DNA of 64,000 nt from Anaerotignum neopropionicum (GCF_001571775.1 NZ_LRVM01000001.1:620001-684000); one strand, 5' to 3'. Shown: positions 44,838 to 53,682, counted from the first letter of the stretch. Numbers and translations are program-made. Notes: generated by a model from the letters alone, not told the origin.

Positions 44838-46793
44838 GTGTTTAAAAAGAAAGAAAAAATATCTTTGGAAAACATAGCTGCATTTCATGCAGAAGTAAAT
44901 GATGCGGATTTGGAAGCAGTCATGAAAAAATACGATAGAGAAGCAAATATACGCCACTTTGAAGGAATTCCAAAGATAATTGTAAAATGTATGTTGATTG
45001 CATTCGCTTTATTTATGGTTTATATGAACCTATTTGCAAATTGGGGTGAGCAGGTTCGGCGTTGTTTATTTTTAGGCTCGGTAATAATTTTGATTTTTAC
45101 TGTTTATCCAAGAAAGAAGGGTATGGCGCAAAAGCCAAACCATATTCCCTGGTATGATTGGATTTTAGGGATTGCAGGCTCAGCCAGCTTTTTCTATTAT
45201 GTGATACATTTCAACGAGATTATTCAGAAGGCAACAAGAATTGGGCAGCTTGAAGTGGTTTTAGGGGTTATTGGAATTTTGGTGCTGACGGAGGCTTGCC
45301 GCAGGGTTACAGGCATTCCTATTATTCTTGTGGCAACGGGATTTGTACTGTATGCCTTTTCTACGGGTCTGCCTCTTAGAAGAATTATTTATAACTTGTT
45401 TTACACAACAACGGGTGTCATTGGTGTGCCCATTGGTGTTTGTTCTACGTTTATTGTGCTGTTTATTATTTTTGGTGCTTTCTTGGAGGCAACGGGTATT
45501 TCCAACTTTTTCATACAATGCGCAAACTCCATTGCCGGCGCCAGCTCGGGCGGACCGGCTAAGGTTGCAGTCATTTCCAGTGCTCTTTGCGGTATGGTTT
45601 CGGGCAGTTCCGTAGGAAATACGGTGACTACGGGCAGTGTTACCATTCCTATGATGAAAAAGACAGGTTATCCCCCAGAATTTGCCGGTGCGGTTGAGGC
45701 GGCAGCTTCTACCGGTGGACAGATTATGCCCCCGATTATGGGCGCAGCAGCGTTTTTGATGGCAGAAATGTGCGGTGTAGAATATGCCAGCATTATTCAA
45801 AAGGCGATTTTGCCTGCATTCTTATATTTTTCCGGCATTTTTTTGATGGTACACTTTAAGGCAAGAAAACTGAAGTTGATGGGGATTCCCAAAGAAGAAT
45901 TGCCAAAATTCAGCCATCTGGTGAAAAATATTTATTTGCTTTTGCCTTTGGTTGTGTTGGTGTATATGATTATTGATGGCTACACCATGTCTCGCTCTGC
46001 CATTTTTGCAACTCTGGTTGCAATTGCAGTGAGTATGTTTAACAAAGAGAATCGTATGACTGTGAATGGCTTTTTTTCAGCATTGGAAAATGGTGGAAAA
46101 GGAACCCTTTCTGTTGCAGCCGCTTGTGGTATGGCGGGGATTATTGCCGGCGTTGTAAGTATGACAGGATTGGGGCAGATTTTTATTTCCGGTATCGTTT
46201 CTATTGCTGGGAATAATTTGATTATTGCGTTGATGCTGACTATGGTATGCTGTATTATTTTGGGCATGGGCGTTCCTACGACGGCAAATTATATCATTAT
46301 GGCAACAACCTGTGCGCCAATTTTGATTACAGGTATGAATATGGATATCATCGCTGCCAATATGTTTGTATTTTATTTTGGCATCGTGGCGGATATTACA
46401 CCGCCGGTGGCTTTGGCTGCATATGCGGGGTCTGCCATTGCAGGGGCGAATCCTATGAAAACGGCGTTTAACGCCACGATGCTTGCTATTGCGGCGTTTA
46501 TTATTCCCTATGTGTTTGCCTATAACGAAGCGTTGTTATTTATTAATACAACACCTTTGCAGGTAATTCAGGTAGTAGTTACTTCATTTGTTGGTATGTT
46601 TGCCATTTCGGGAGGTATGATTGGATATATGCTTAGGGATTTAAATCCCATCCTGCGCATTATTTCTATCGGATGTGGATTGATGCTAATTTATCCTAGC
46701 ATAGGTACGGATGTGCTGGGCATTATTGTGATCGGCTCCATTGTTGCTATGCAATTGATTGCAAGCAAAAGAGAATTGAAGACGGCAGCATAG
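44838..46793 (+). CDS. TRAP transporter fused permease (4TM + 12TM)
   Basis: 651 aa, GTG start with AAAAGGAGGATATAC before it. About 16-18 membrane helices; DctM-like motifs such as SGSSVGNTVTTGSVTIP, ASTGGQIMPPIMGAAAF and MGVPTTANYIIM are clear. TRAP systems use Na+ gradients rather than ATP. A 170-bp gap separates it from DUF1850. A terminator closes the operon. Confidence 0.95.
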   Translation: MFKKKEKISLENIAAFHAEVNDADLEAVMKKYDREANIRHFEGIPKIIVKCMLIAFALFMVYMNLFANWGEQVRRCLFLGSVIILIFTVYPRKKGMAQKPNHIPWYDWILGIAGSASFFYYVIHFNEIIQKATRIGQLEVVLGVIGILVLTEACRRVTGIPIILVATGFVLYAFSTGLPLRRIIYNLFYTTTGVIGVPIGVCSTFIVLFIIFGAFLEATGISNFFIQCANSIAGASSGGPAKVAVISSALCGMVSGSSVGNTVTTGSVTIPMMKKTGYPPEFAGAVEAAASTGGQIMPPIMGAAAFLMAEMCGVEYASIIQKAILPAFLYFSGIFLMVHFKARKLKLMGIPKEELPKFSHLVKNIYLLLPLVVLVYMIIDGYTMSRSAIFATLVAIAVSMFNKENRMTVNGFFSALENGGKGTLSVAAACGMAGIIAGVVSMTGLGQIFISGIVSIAGNNLIIALMLTMVCCIILGMGVPTTANYIIMATTCAPILITGMNMDIIAANMFVFYFGIVADITPPVALAAYAGSAIAGANPMKTAFNATMLAIAAFIIPYVFAYNEALLFINTTPLQVIQVVVTSFVGMFAISGGMIGYMLRDLNPILRIISIGCGLMLIYPSIGTDVLGIIVIGSIVAMQLIASKRELKTAA

Positions 46794-46809
46794 ATTTTAA
46801 AATGATTAG

Positions 46810-46837
46810 ACGGGTAGCAATAGCTACTCGTTTTTTT
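46810..46837 (+). terminator. Rho-independent terminator of the TRAP operon
   Basis: ACGGGTAGC / GCTACTCGT stem, AATA loop, T7. Confidence 0.9.
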
Positions 46838-46863
46838 ATATGAGAAAAGAAATTAAAATTTTA

Positions 46864-46895
46864 CTTGACTTTAACGTTACGTCAAGATGTATTCT
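46864..46895 (+). promoter_or_regulatory. MerR-type promoter and operator
   Basis: -35 TTGACT (46865-46870) and -10 TATTCT (46890-46895) are 19 bp apart, the long spacer of MerR-controlled promoters. The dyad CTTGAC...TAACGTTA...GTCAAG (46864-46886) fills it and resembles TipAL/Mta/SkgA sites (TAACGTTNCGTNA). The next gene is probably autoregulated. Confidence 0.85.
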
Positions 46896-46919
46896 TTTTA
46901 TACAATAGGAGGTGGCGAT

Positions 46920-47684
46920 ATGGAATATGGCATTAAGGAATTATCGGAATTGGCGGGGGTAAGCGCGCGTACCTTGCGATACTATGATGAGATTGGTCTG
47001 CTGTTGCCCTTGAGAACAAATGCTGCGGGATACCGCTTTTACGGCGAAAAAGAAGTTGAGCTATTACAGCAAATTCTTTTTTATCGGGAGCGGGGGCTTG
47101 GCTTAGATCAGATCAAAAATATTATGTATCAAAGAGATTTTGATATTCTATCCGCGTTGTATGGCCATTTGCAGGAGCTTGAAAATCAGAAAAAACGGTT
47201 GGATGGGTTGATTTCTATTGTGAAAAAAACAATTTTGACAAAAAAAGGAGAGGGCGTTATGAGTGATAAGGAGCGTTTTGAAATATTGCGGGAAAAAATG
47301 ATACAGGAAAACGAGGAAAAATACGGACAGGAAGTGCGGGAAAAGTATGGCCATGCTTCCATGGAGGCGGCAACACAAAAAATAAAGAATATGTCAGAGA
47401 GGGATTTTGAACATTTTCAAAAGCTGGAGAATGAAATCCTTCTGCGCTTAAGGGATGGGGTGGCGAGTGGGAAGATGCCAGAAGATGAGGAAGGCAGGGC
47501 AATTGTTTTACTGCACAAGGAATGGCTGGGGATGACATGGAAAACCTATTCAAAACAAGCACATAAGGGCTTGGCAGAAATGTATGTAAAAGATGTACGC
47601 TTTACTGCATACTATGACAAAAAAGTGCAGGGGTGTGCGGAATTTTTAAAAAATGCCATTGAATTTTGGGTTGACAAAATATAA
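46920..47684 (+). CDS. MerR family regulator with TipAS antibiotic-binding domain
   Basis: 254 aa from ATG 46920 (ATAGGAGGTGGCGAT). N-terminal MerR HTH (IKELSELAGVSARTLRYYDEIGLL), coiled-coil dimer helix, then from about residue 125 a TipAS-like domain (NEEKYGQEVREKYG, HKEWLGMTWKTYSKQAHKGLAEMY). TipAL/Mta/AlbA relatives sense thiopeptides or other drugs and activate exporters. No exporter follows, so only the autoregulated gene is seen here; a MATE exporter lies at 4.5 kb in the same window, but with no such operator. An internal ATG near 47259 could give a short TipAS-only product, as known for tipA. Confidence 0.92.
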   Translation: MEYGIKELSELAGVSARTLRYYDEIGLLLPLRTNAAGYRFYGEKEVELLQQILFYRERGLGLDQIKNIMYQRDFDILSALYGHLQELENQKKRLDGLISIVKKTILTKKGEGVMSDKERFEILREKMIQENEEKYGQEVREKYGHASMEAATQKIKNMSERDFEHFQKLENEILLRLRDGVASGKMPEDEEGRAIVLLHKEWLGMTWKTYSKQAHKGLAEMYVKDVRFTAYYDKKVQGCAEFLKNAIEFWVDKI

Positions 47685-47729
47685 AGGCAGTTTTAGGGAA
47701 ACGCTGATTGATTTCGTGTGCATAGCTAA

Positions 47730-47864
47730 TCGGTAAATTTTCCACTTGGACAGCGTCAAAAAGCCTCGAAATAGCGCTGCTATTGCTGTGTTTTTCCCCT
47801 TGCCAATTGAAAAATTTCCTCGACTATCTGCACACCCTCCATTAAATCAGCACTTCCTAAGATT
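47730..47864 (+). repeat. Family B dispersed repeat, copy 2
   Basis: Matches 25211-25343 over its length (ATCGGTAAATTTT, CAGCGTCAAAAAGCCTCG, AAATCAGCACTTCCT). Here it is fully intergenic. Confidence 0.85.
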
Positions 47865-47903
47865 TAGAGGGGAAATGTGAGGGAAAAAAATTTATAAAGC
47901 TGA

Positions 47904-47949
47904 AAAAGGCCCCACTCCTTGGCTAGTAAGCCAAGGAGTGGGGTTTTTT
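47904..47949. terminator. Strong bidirectional terminator
   Basis: CCCCACTCCTTGGCT / AGCCAAGGAGTGGGG stem (one of the strongest in the window) with T6 on the + strand and CCTTTTT on the minus strand. It separates the convergent MerR and 48027-48293 genes. Confidence 0.95.
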
Positions 47950-48026
47950 AGTGAAAAAGTGTTAGTGATGTTGGCACTTTTTATTTTTAACTTTTTATAA
48001 GCTTGCAATAAAGGTATATGCACCAA

Positions 48027-48293
48027 TTAAACATTTTCCTCCCAACGCCAATGATCTTGGATTAGGGTTTTGGCAGTGTCAAAATCTTTTTTATACACAT
48101 AAAAAACATATTCAATTGTCTGGGTAAATAAAAGCTCCGGTGAAATTGCAGGGAAAAGCCCTTGGGGGGCGTTTCTATCTATTGCCGAAACAGAGTGCTC
48201 GATGCCTGCCTGCTCCAAAAATTGGCGCATTTGTGACTGTTCCTCCAAGGAGTGGGCAGCATAAACGGCAAGACTATTAAAAAATGTAAACAT
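48027..48293 (-). CDS. DUF2007-like small protein
   Basis: 88 aa from the ATG at 48293, placed by GGAGGTGA at the right distance. FTFFNSLAVYAAHSLEEQSQM, LEQAGIEHSVSAID and YVFYVYKKDFDTAKTLI resemble the putative signal-transducing DUF2007 family (a ferredoxin-like fold of 70-90 aa), but the match is by eye and moderate. No membrane helix. It has its own promoter and shares the bidirectional terminator. Confidence 0.7.
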   Translation of the reverse strand: MFTFFNSLAVYAAHSLEEQSQMRQFLEQAGIEHSVSAIDRNAPQGLFPAISPELLFTQTIEYVFYVYKKDFDTAKTLIQDHWRWEENV

Positions 48294-48315
48294 AACCATC
48301 ACCTCCATTTCGTAA

Positions 48316-48344
48316 AGTATACCACGATTTGAAGGTGCTGAAAA
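48316..48344 (-). promoter_or_regulatory. Promoter of the DUF2007-like gene
   Basis: On the minus strand TTTTCA (48339-48344), 17 bp, TATACT (48316-48321). Confidence 0.6.
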
Positions 48345-48412
48345 CATATAAATAAAAGGTGAAAATTCAAATGAAATTATTATTTTCAGTAAAAATTTTT
48401 TTCTAAGGGCTG

Positions 48413-48997
48413 TTACATTAGGCGAAGGAGTGCAATAAAAATAAGCATACTGCCGGATAGGGCAGACCATAGGTTTTCCCTGAGTTTTATGGAGAGCGCA
48501 AGCTTTTTGCCTAAAAACGCCCCTATAGAAAGAAAGCTGACTTGGAATAATGCCGCCAATAAGGGAAGACTGCTAACCCTTATGCCGGCGGCGGCGGCGC
48601 TGATGCCGATGCCCAAGGAATCGAGAGAAAGAATAAAACCAAGCAGGAGGGCTTCCTTGGGTTCCAAGGTTTTGGATGCGTCTTTATCGCAAGAGGAAGG
48701 CTGATGAACCGTTGCCAGCGGAGATGGCGGCTCTTTTGCCTTCCGAAAGCCCTGTAAGCAAAGCCATAGACCAAACAGAAGTAAAAAGCAGGCAGCTAAG
48801 GTCTCGCCTGTGGCGGAGGGAAGAAGCAGTGCAAGCCCGCGGCCTGCTAAAATAAAACCTTCCATCATGAAAAAAGTCTCTAATGCTAATATAAATTTGG
48901 ATGTGGTTGGGAAAGTAATGCGGCGCAATCCATAAGAGATGCCAATGCCTAAAGCATCTACGCTGAGGGAAAAGGCAAGCAGCAAACAAAAAACCAT
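48413..48997 (-). CDS. ytaF: Sporulation membrane protein YtaF
   Basis: 194 aa. Start ATG 48997 with GCAGGAGGTGTTTCCTT. Six membrane helices in two similar halves; both begin with the family signature SVDALGIGISYG and SLDSLGIGISA. YtaF belongs to the MntP/LysE-like family and is annotated as a sporulation membrane protein. Its RBS lies in a perfect hairpin (see 49007-49034), so translation may depend on where transcription starts. Confidence 0.92.
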   Translation of the reverse strand: MVFCLLLAFSLSVDALGIGISYGLRRITFPTTSKFILALETFFMMEGFILAGRGLALLLPSATGETLAACFLLLFGLWLCLQGFRKAKEPPSPLATVHQPSSCDKDASKTLEPKEALLLGFILSLDSLGIGISAAAAGIRVSSLPLLAALFQVSFLSIGAFLGKKLALSIKLRENLWSALSGSMLIFIALLRLM

Positions 48998-49006
48998 AAG
49001 GAAACA

Positions 49007-49034
49007 CCTCCTGCTTTCTATAGTATGCAGGAGG
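49007..49034 (-). promoter_or_regulatory. RBS-sequestering hairpin overlapping a CATACTAT box at ytaF
   Basis: Read on the minus strand, CCTCCTGC (49027-49034) pairs perfectly with GCAGGAGG (49007-49014), which is the ytaF Shine-Dalgarno. A CATACTAT box (49020-49027), similar to sporulation sigma -10 elements, lies in the loop. A transcript starting there would lack the blocking arm. No matching -35 was found. Confidence 0.55.
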
Positions 49035-49111
49035 AATTTTTTTGGGCATGACCACATACATATGAAAAAGAGGACAAACTGACTAAAATGACAAAGGACG
49101 GGTGTGAGGAT

Positions 49112-51760
49112 ATGGATTGGTGGAATCAAGAGACAAAGGAAGTGAGCCAGTCTTTAGAGACTTTTTTAGGAAATGGGCTCTCCATGGACGAGGCGAGAAA
49201 AAGATTGGCGACCAACGGAAAAAATCTTCTTCGCCACGAGGGAGAAAATACTGGAATTATGAAAAGATTTTGTGCCCAGTTTAATGACTTTATGGTTATG
49301 CTACTTTTGATGGCTGCGGTAGTTTCTTTTGCGGTGTCTTACCTGAATGGGGAAAAGGACTTTATCGACTCCGTTATTATTATTGCAATTGTTGTGTTAA
49401 ATGCCCTTTTGGGTGTAATACAAGAAAGCAAAGCGCAAAAGGCGCTGGAGGCATTAAAAAAAATGTCGGCACCCAAGGCAGTGGTGCTTCGAGATGGAAA
49501 GCGCAGAGAAATTCCCTCGGAGGACGTTGTGGTGGGGGATATTATGTTGCTTGAAACAGGCGGTTACATATGCGCCGATGGACGGGTGAGCGAAAGCCGA
49601 AGTTTAAAAACAGAGGAAAGCGCAATCACAGGGGAATCTTTGGCGGTGGAAAAGGATACAAAAAAATATCCCAAGGAAACTGCCTTGGGCGATCGAAAAA
49701 ATATGGTGCTTTCCGGTAGTTTTGTGGTTGGGGGAAGCGGACGAGCCATTGCCATTGCAACGGGCATGGATACAGAAATCGGGCGTATTGCAGATCTTTT
49801 GGCCCAGCAAGATGATCAGGAAACGCCGTTACAGAAAAAACTTGGACAAACGGGGAAGACTCTTGGCATTGGAGCGCTGGCAATTTGTGCCGTAATTTTT
49901 GCCATGGGCCTTTTGCGCAACGAACCGCCTTTTTCTATGTTTATGACCTCCGTAAGTCTGGCGGTAGCTGCAATTCCCGAGGGTCTGCCTGCCATAGTGA
50001 CCATTGTATTAGCCATTGGAATGCAAAGAATGTCTAAGAAAAACACAATCATCCGTCGTTTGCCCGCAGTGGAAACGCTGGGGAGTGCGGCGGTTATTTG
50101 TTCTGACAAAACCGGCACTTTAACGCAAAATAAAATGAAGGTTGTAAAGATTACTGATTATGAAAAACAAAAGGACGAGGAGAAAAGGCAGCTCATTCTC
50201 ACGCTATTTGCTCTTTGCAATGATTGTCACAGAGAGAAAGAAAGGTTGGTAGGAGAACCAACGGAACGAGCACTGGCTGAGGCGGCGGAGGAGGGGGGCG
50301 TTAAGCCCGAGGATGCGCAAGAGGAAATGCCAAGAGTGGGAGAGATTCCTTTTTCATCGGAGCGAAAAATGATGACAACACTTCATACCATGGGGGATGG
50401 AACGTGGATGACAGTGACCAAAGGGGCACCGGAAATTTTATTTGACCGTTGCAGTAAATGCTTAGAGGGACATGCCCAGGTGAAATTTGACGGCAGCAAA
50501 AAAAGCAAAGCACGGATGCAAAACGGTGAAATGGCAGCAGGAGCATTAAGGGTAGTTGCGGTTGCTTTTCGGGAATGGGCGGAAAAGCCGGACTTGACAA
50601 AGGGAAACGCAGTGGAGCAGGATATGGTTTTTGCCGGCATGGCTGGCATGATTGATCCCCCTAGACCCGAGGCTGCAAAAGCAGTTGCCCTTTGCAAGCA
50701 GGCGGGCATTCGCCCGGTTATGATTACGGGGGATCATGCCTTAACGGCCCAGGCCATTGCTACGCAGCTTGGTATTTACAAAAAAGGGGATACCTGCATT
50801 ACAGGACAGGAATTAAGCAAACTTTCCGATGAGGAATTGGAAGCCGCCGCCGCCCAGTGTACTGTATTTGCAAGGGTTGCGCCGGAGCATAAAGTACGTA
50901 TAGTTAAGGCATATCAAAAGGATGGCAGTGTTGTTGCTATGACAGGGGATGGGGTCAATGATGCTCCGGCATTAAGGGCGGCGGATATCGGCTGTGCCAT
51001 GGGAAAAAGCGGCACAGAGGTGGCAAAGGGTGCGTCGGATATGATTTTGACGGACGATAATTTTGCCACCATTGTAGAAGCGGTAAGGGAAGGACGCGGC
51101 ATTTACGATAATATCCGTAAGGCGGTACATTTTTTGTTATCCAGTAATATAGGAGAAATTATTACGATTTTTGTCGCTATGTGCTTTGGCTGGGCAACGC
51201 CGCTACTGCCCATTCAACTTTTGTGGGTAAATCTGGTAACGGATTCTTTGCCGGCCATTGCGCTAGGGTTGGATCCGGTGGAGCAAGATTGCATGAATAG
51301 ACCTCCCAGACCGCGGGAAACCACCGTATTTGGGGGCGGCATGGGGAGCAAAATTATGGTTGAGGGTATGATGATTGGTATGCTGGCTCTGCTGGCCTTT
51401 GGCATTGGACATGTGTATTTTGATGGTGAAAAAATGTATGTAACAGGCAGAACCATGGCTTTTGCCGTGCTTTCCATATCACAGCTGGTTCATGCGTTTA
51501 ATATGCGTTCGGAGCATTCCTTATTCGCGATTCGACCGTTTGGAAATTTATGGTTGGTGGGGGCTTTTATGATGGGTCTATTACTTCAAGTAAGTGTTAT
51601 CATGGCTCAGCCCTTGGCAACGGTGTTTAAGGTTGCACCTTTGGGCGTTACGGAATGGCTTATTGTGGCGGCTTTGGCGTTGCTGCCGTTACCCATTGTG
51701 GAGCTTGAAAAATGGAAAGACAGGCTTTTGGAGCGCAGAGAAGCAAAAAAACAAATATAA
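49112..51760 (+). CDS. Calcium-type P-type ATPase (P2A)
   Basis: 882 aa from the ATG at 49112 (GTGTGAGGAT upstream; ATG 49088 is possible but has no RBS). N-terminal cation ATPase domain, TGES, phosphorylation site DKTGTLT (Asp332), TGD and GDGVNDAP. M4 carries AIPEGLPA and M6 NLVTDSLPAIALG, the pattern of Ca2+ (SERCA/PMCA-like) pumps. Ten membrane helices expected. It exports Ca2+ from the cytoplasm. It diverges from ytaF. Confidence 0.95.
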   Translation: MDWWNQETKEVSQSLETFLGNGLSMDEARKRLATNGKNLLRHEGENTGIMKRFCAQFNDFMVMLLLMAAVVSFAVSYLNGEKDFIDSVIIIAIVVLNALLGVIQESKAQKALEALKKMSAPKAVVLRDGKRREIPSEDVVVGDIMLLETGGYICADGRVSESRSLKTEESAITGESLAVEKDTKKYPKETALGDRKNMVLSGSFVVGGSGRAIAIATGMDTEIGRIADLLAQQDDQETPLQKKLGQTGKTLGIGALAICAVIFAMGLLRNEPPFSMFMTSVSLAVAAIPEGLPAIVTIVLAIGMQRMSKKNTIIRRLPAVETLGSAAVICSDKTGTLTQNKMKVVKITDYEKQKDEEKRQLILTLFALCNDCHREKERLVGEPTERALAEAAEEGGVKPEDAQEEMPRVGEIPFSSERKMMTTLHTMGDGTWMTVTKGAPEILFDRCSKCLEGHAQVKFDGSKKSKARMQNGEMAAGALRVVAVAFREWAEKPDLTKGNAVEQDMVFAGMAGMIDPPRPEAAKAVALCKQAGIRPVMITGDHALTAQAIATQLGIYKKGDTCITGQELSKLSDEELEAAAAQCTVFARVAPEHKVRIVKAYQKDGSVVAMTGDGVNDAPALRAADIGCAMGKSGTEVAKGASDMILTDDNFATIVEAVREGRGIYDNIRKAVHFLLSSNIGEIITIFVAMCFGWATPLLPIQLLWVNLVTDSLPAIALGLDPVEQDCMNRPPRPRETTVFGGGMGSKIMVEGMMIGMLALLAFGIGHVYFDGEKMYVTGRTMAFAVLSISQLVHAFNMRSEHSLFAIRPFGNLWLVGAFMMGLLLQVSVIMAQPLATVFKVAPLGVTEWLIVAALALLPLPIVELEKWKDRLLERREAKKQI

Positions 51761-51780
51761 ATATTTTAAAAATACAAAAA

Positions 51781-51816
51781 GGCAAGCTTGAGCCGTCCCT
51801 CAGGCTTGTTTTTTTC
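51781..51816 (+). terminator. Rho-independent terminator of the P-type ATPase
   Basis: CAAGCTTGAG / CTCAGGCTTG stem, T7. Confidence 0.9.
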
Positions 51817-51834
51817 TTGACAGTGGCATATGGA

Positions 51835-51863
51835 TTGTTTGTATTCATTGAATTTGCTATAAT
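51835..51863 (+). promoter_or_regulatory. Promoter of the AONS/KBL-family gene
   Basis: TTGTTT (51835-51840), 17 bp, TATAAT (51858-51863). Confidence 0.6.
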
Positions 51864-51925
51864 ATAGGAAAAAGGTAAGATTAAGGGACAATGAGTGCAG
51901 ATGGAAAAGAAAGAGGGGAAAGGAT

Positions 51926-53038
51926 ATGTATCGAACCGTTTATAGTCCCCAAGGGGCGCGGATTAACCTAGATGGGCGAGAGGTTGTAAATATGGCATCC
52001 AACAATTACTTGGGGCTTGCCAGTCATCCAGACGTAATACAGGCAGCAAAAGCGGCGTTGGATCAATACGGCGTGGGGCCTACAGCCAGCCGAAATATTG
52101 TGGGAAACTTTCCGGTGCACGACGAATTGGAGAAGGCGTTGGCAAAATTTAAGGAGGTAGAGGCCACCCTTGTTTTTAATTGCGGCGTTTCCGCAAATAC
52201 GGGGGTGATTCCATTCTTGGTGGGAAAGGGCGATGTTATTTATAGCGATGCCCTTAACCATGGCAGTATTATTGACGGCTGTCGCCTTTCCGGTGCCCAG
52301 GTGAAGGTTTATCATCATAAGGATATGATTTCTTTGGAAGAAAGATTAAAGGAGCCTGAGGAAGGGAAAAAGCTGATTGTTACCGACGGCGTGTTTAGCA
52401 TGGATGGGGATTTGGCACCCCTTCCTCAAATCGCTGATTTGGCAGAGAAGTATGGGGCGATGCTCATGGTGGACGATGCCCATGGCGATGGGGTTATGGG
52501 GCCCATGGGTAGAGGCACCGTTGACCATTTTGGATTGCGCAAGCGTGTATTTGTGGAAACAGGCTCTTTATCTAAGGCGTTTGGTTCAGCCGGCGGGTTT
52601 GTGGCTGGTTCAAAGGAATTGATTGAGGCGCTCCGTCCTAAAGCAAGAAGCTTTATTTTTACGGCTTCCCCCATGGCCCCTTGCTTGGCGGCGGCAGCGT
52701 TAAAGGTGGTAGAAATGATTTCTGAGGATGAGGCATATGTGAAAAAATTATGGAAAAACAGAGAATATTTTGCAAATAGGATTACAAAGCTGGGGTTAAA
52801 TATAGGGACCACGGTTACTCCTGTGATTCCTGTGATTGTTGGAGATGGAGCACTGGCGCAAAGAATGAGCGAGGATTTATTTGAAAAGGGTGTGTTCGCC
52901 CAGGCAATCCAATTCCCCATGGTTCCCAAGAATGCCGCTCGCCTAAGAGTGATACTCTCTGCAGGCCATACCAGAGAGGATTTGGATTTGGCCGCAGATG
53001 CCATTGAAGAAAGTGCTAGGGCAATGGGTATAATATAA
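51926..53038 (+). CDS. Alpha-oxoamine synthase family enzyme (glycine C-acetyltransferase / AONS-like)
   Basis: 370 aa. PLP enzyme of fold type I: NNYLGLASHP at the N-terminus, TASRNIVGN, VDDAHGDGVMG (Asp183/His186) and the PLP-lysine in ETGSLSKAFG (Lys217). It joins an amino acid (glycine or alanine) to an acyl-CoA. The N-terminus is about 25 residues shorter than usual KBL/BioF proteins; no in-frame start upstream extends it. No tdh, biotin or sphingolipid gene is adjacent, so glycine acetyltransferase versus AONS cannot be decided. Confidence 0.9.
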   Translation: MYRTVYSPQGARINLDGREVVNMASNNYLGLASHPDVIQAAKAALDQYGVGPTASRNIVGNFPVHDELEKALAKFKEVEATLVFNCGVSANTGVIPFLVGKGDVIYSDALNHGSIIDGCRLSGAQVKVYHHKDMISLEERLKEPEEGKKLIVTDGVFSMDGDLAPLPQIADLAEKYGAMLMVDDAHGDGVMGPMGRGTVDHFGLRKRVFVETGSLSKAFGSAGGFVAGSKELIEALRPKARSFIFTASPMAPCLAAAALKVVEMISEDEAYVKKLWKNREYFANRITKLGLNIGTTVTPVIPVIVGDGALAQRMSEDLFEKGVFAQAIQFPMVPKNAARLRVILSAGHTREDLDLAADAIEESARAMGII

Positions 53039-53077
53039 TAAACGCGGGGAGATATTTGGTTTTGTAAAATTTTTGGC

Positions 53078-53213
53078 AGCTTTGCGTAGCAAAAGTGATG
53101 ACCATTCACGGCCCAAGATAGGGCAGACAGCGAAGCTGGCTTTTGCGGAGTAAACAGATGAACCCAAACCTTTGCGGGTGTTTGAGGGCAAAGCCCGCAG
53201 GAGTTTGACTTTA
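53078..53213 (+). repeat. Family A modular hairpin repeat, copy 8 (deleted middle)
   Basis: First module (GCAGCTTTGCGTAGCAAAAGTGATGACC, GCCCAAGATAGGGCAG, AGCGAAGCTGGCTTTTGCGG) joined directly to the AAACCTTTGCGGG / GAGGGCAAAGCCCGC tail; the CTTGC-GCAAG and CCGCAT hairpins are missing. Confidence 0.85.
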
Positions 53214-53329
53214 TGGATACGCTGAAGGATATTCTTAGGCGTATCTTTTTTATTAGAAAATGACTTTACAGGTTTTTTCAGCATTGAAATGTTTTTTGTT
53301 GGCAATACTGAAAAAAGGAGGTGATAAAA

Positions 53330-53614
53330 ATGTTAAAAGACGGTTTATTTGAATTGCAGGAAAAAGCGAGAATAGACAGCAAGCTGCGTAAAAAAATATT
53401 GGAAACAAGGAAAGCTCGGGATCCGGAAGCGGCCCTTTGTGAGCTGGCCACGGAATTAGGCTGTGGGATTACCGTAGGGGAAATTTATCAACAGGGGCAA
53501 AGATATCTATCGGATTTAGAGGACGGCTGCATTGGTGCCACGGAGCCTAGGAAAAAATGGGGGGACACATACGAGCAGTTTTTTGCTTCAATAGAAGGAA
53601 TGGAAACGAAATAG
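53330..53614 (+). CDS. Nif11-like leader peptide family protein (orphan)
   Basis: 94 aa from ATG 53330 behind AAAGGAGGTGATAAAA. The N-terminal two thirds resemble Nif11/nitrile-hydratase-type leaders (DSKLRKKIL, DPEAALCELATELGCGITVGE). The tail has only one Cys after the leader-like part (DLEDGCIGATE) and no repeated Cys/Ser/Thr core, so it is not a typical lanthipeptide precursor. No LanM, radical SAM or protease-transporter gene is nearby. A stand-alone helical regulator derived from this family is an alternative. Confidence 0.65.
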   Translation: MLKDGLFELQEKARIDSKLRKKILETRKARDPEAALCELATELGCGITVGEIYQQGQRYLSDLEDGCIGATEPRKKWGDTYEQFFASIEGMETK

Positions 53615-53625
53615 GACTAACCGTA

Positions 53626-53682
53626 AGAGAACACCTCATTTGTTGAAAGGATTTTTGGTCTTTCAAATTGGGGTGTTTTCTA
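53626..53682 (+). terminator. Long hairpin, probable terminator
   Basis: AACACCTCA..TTGTTGAAAG / CTTTCAAATTGGGGTGTT stem with GTTTTC after it; the U-tract is short. The rest of 53683-53872 is AT-rich without a gene. Confidence 0.65.
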
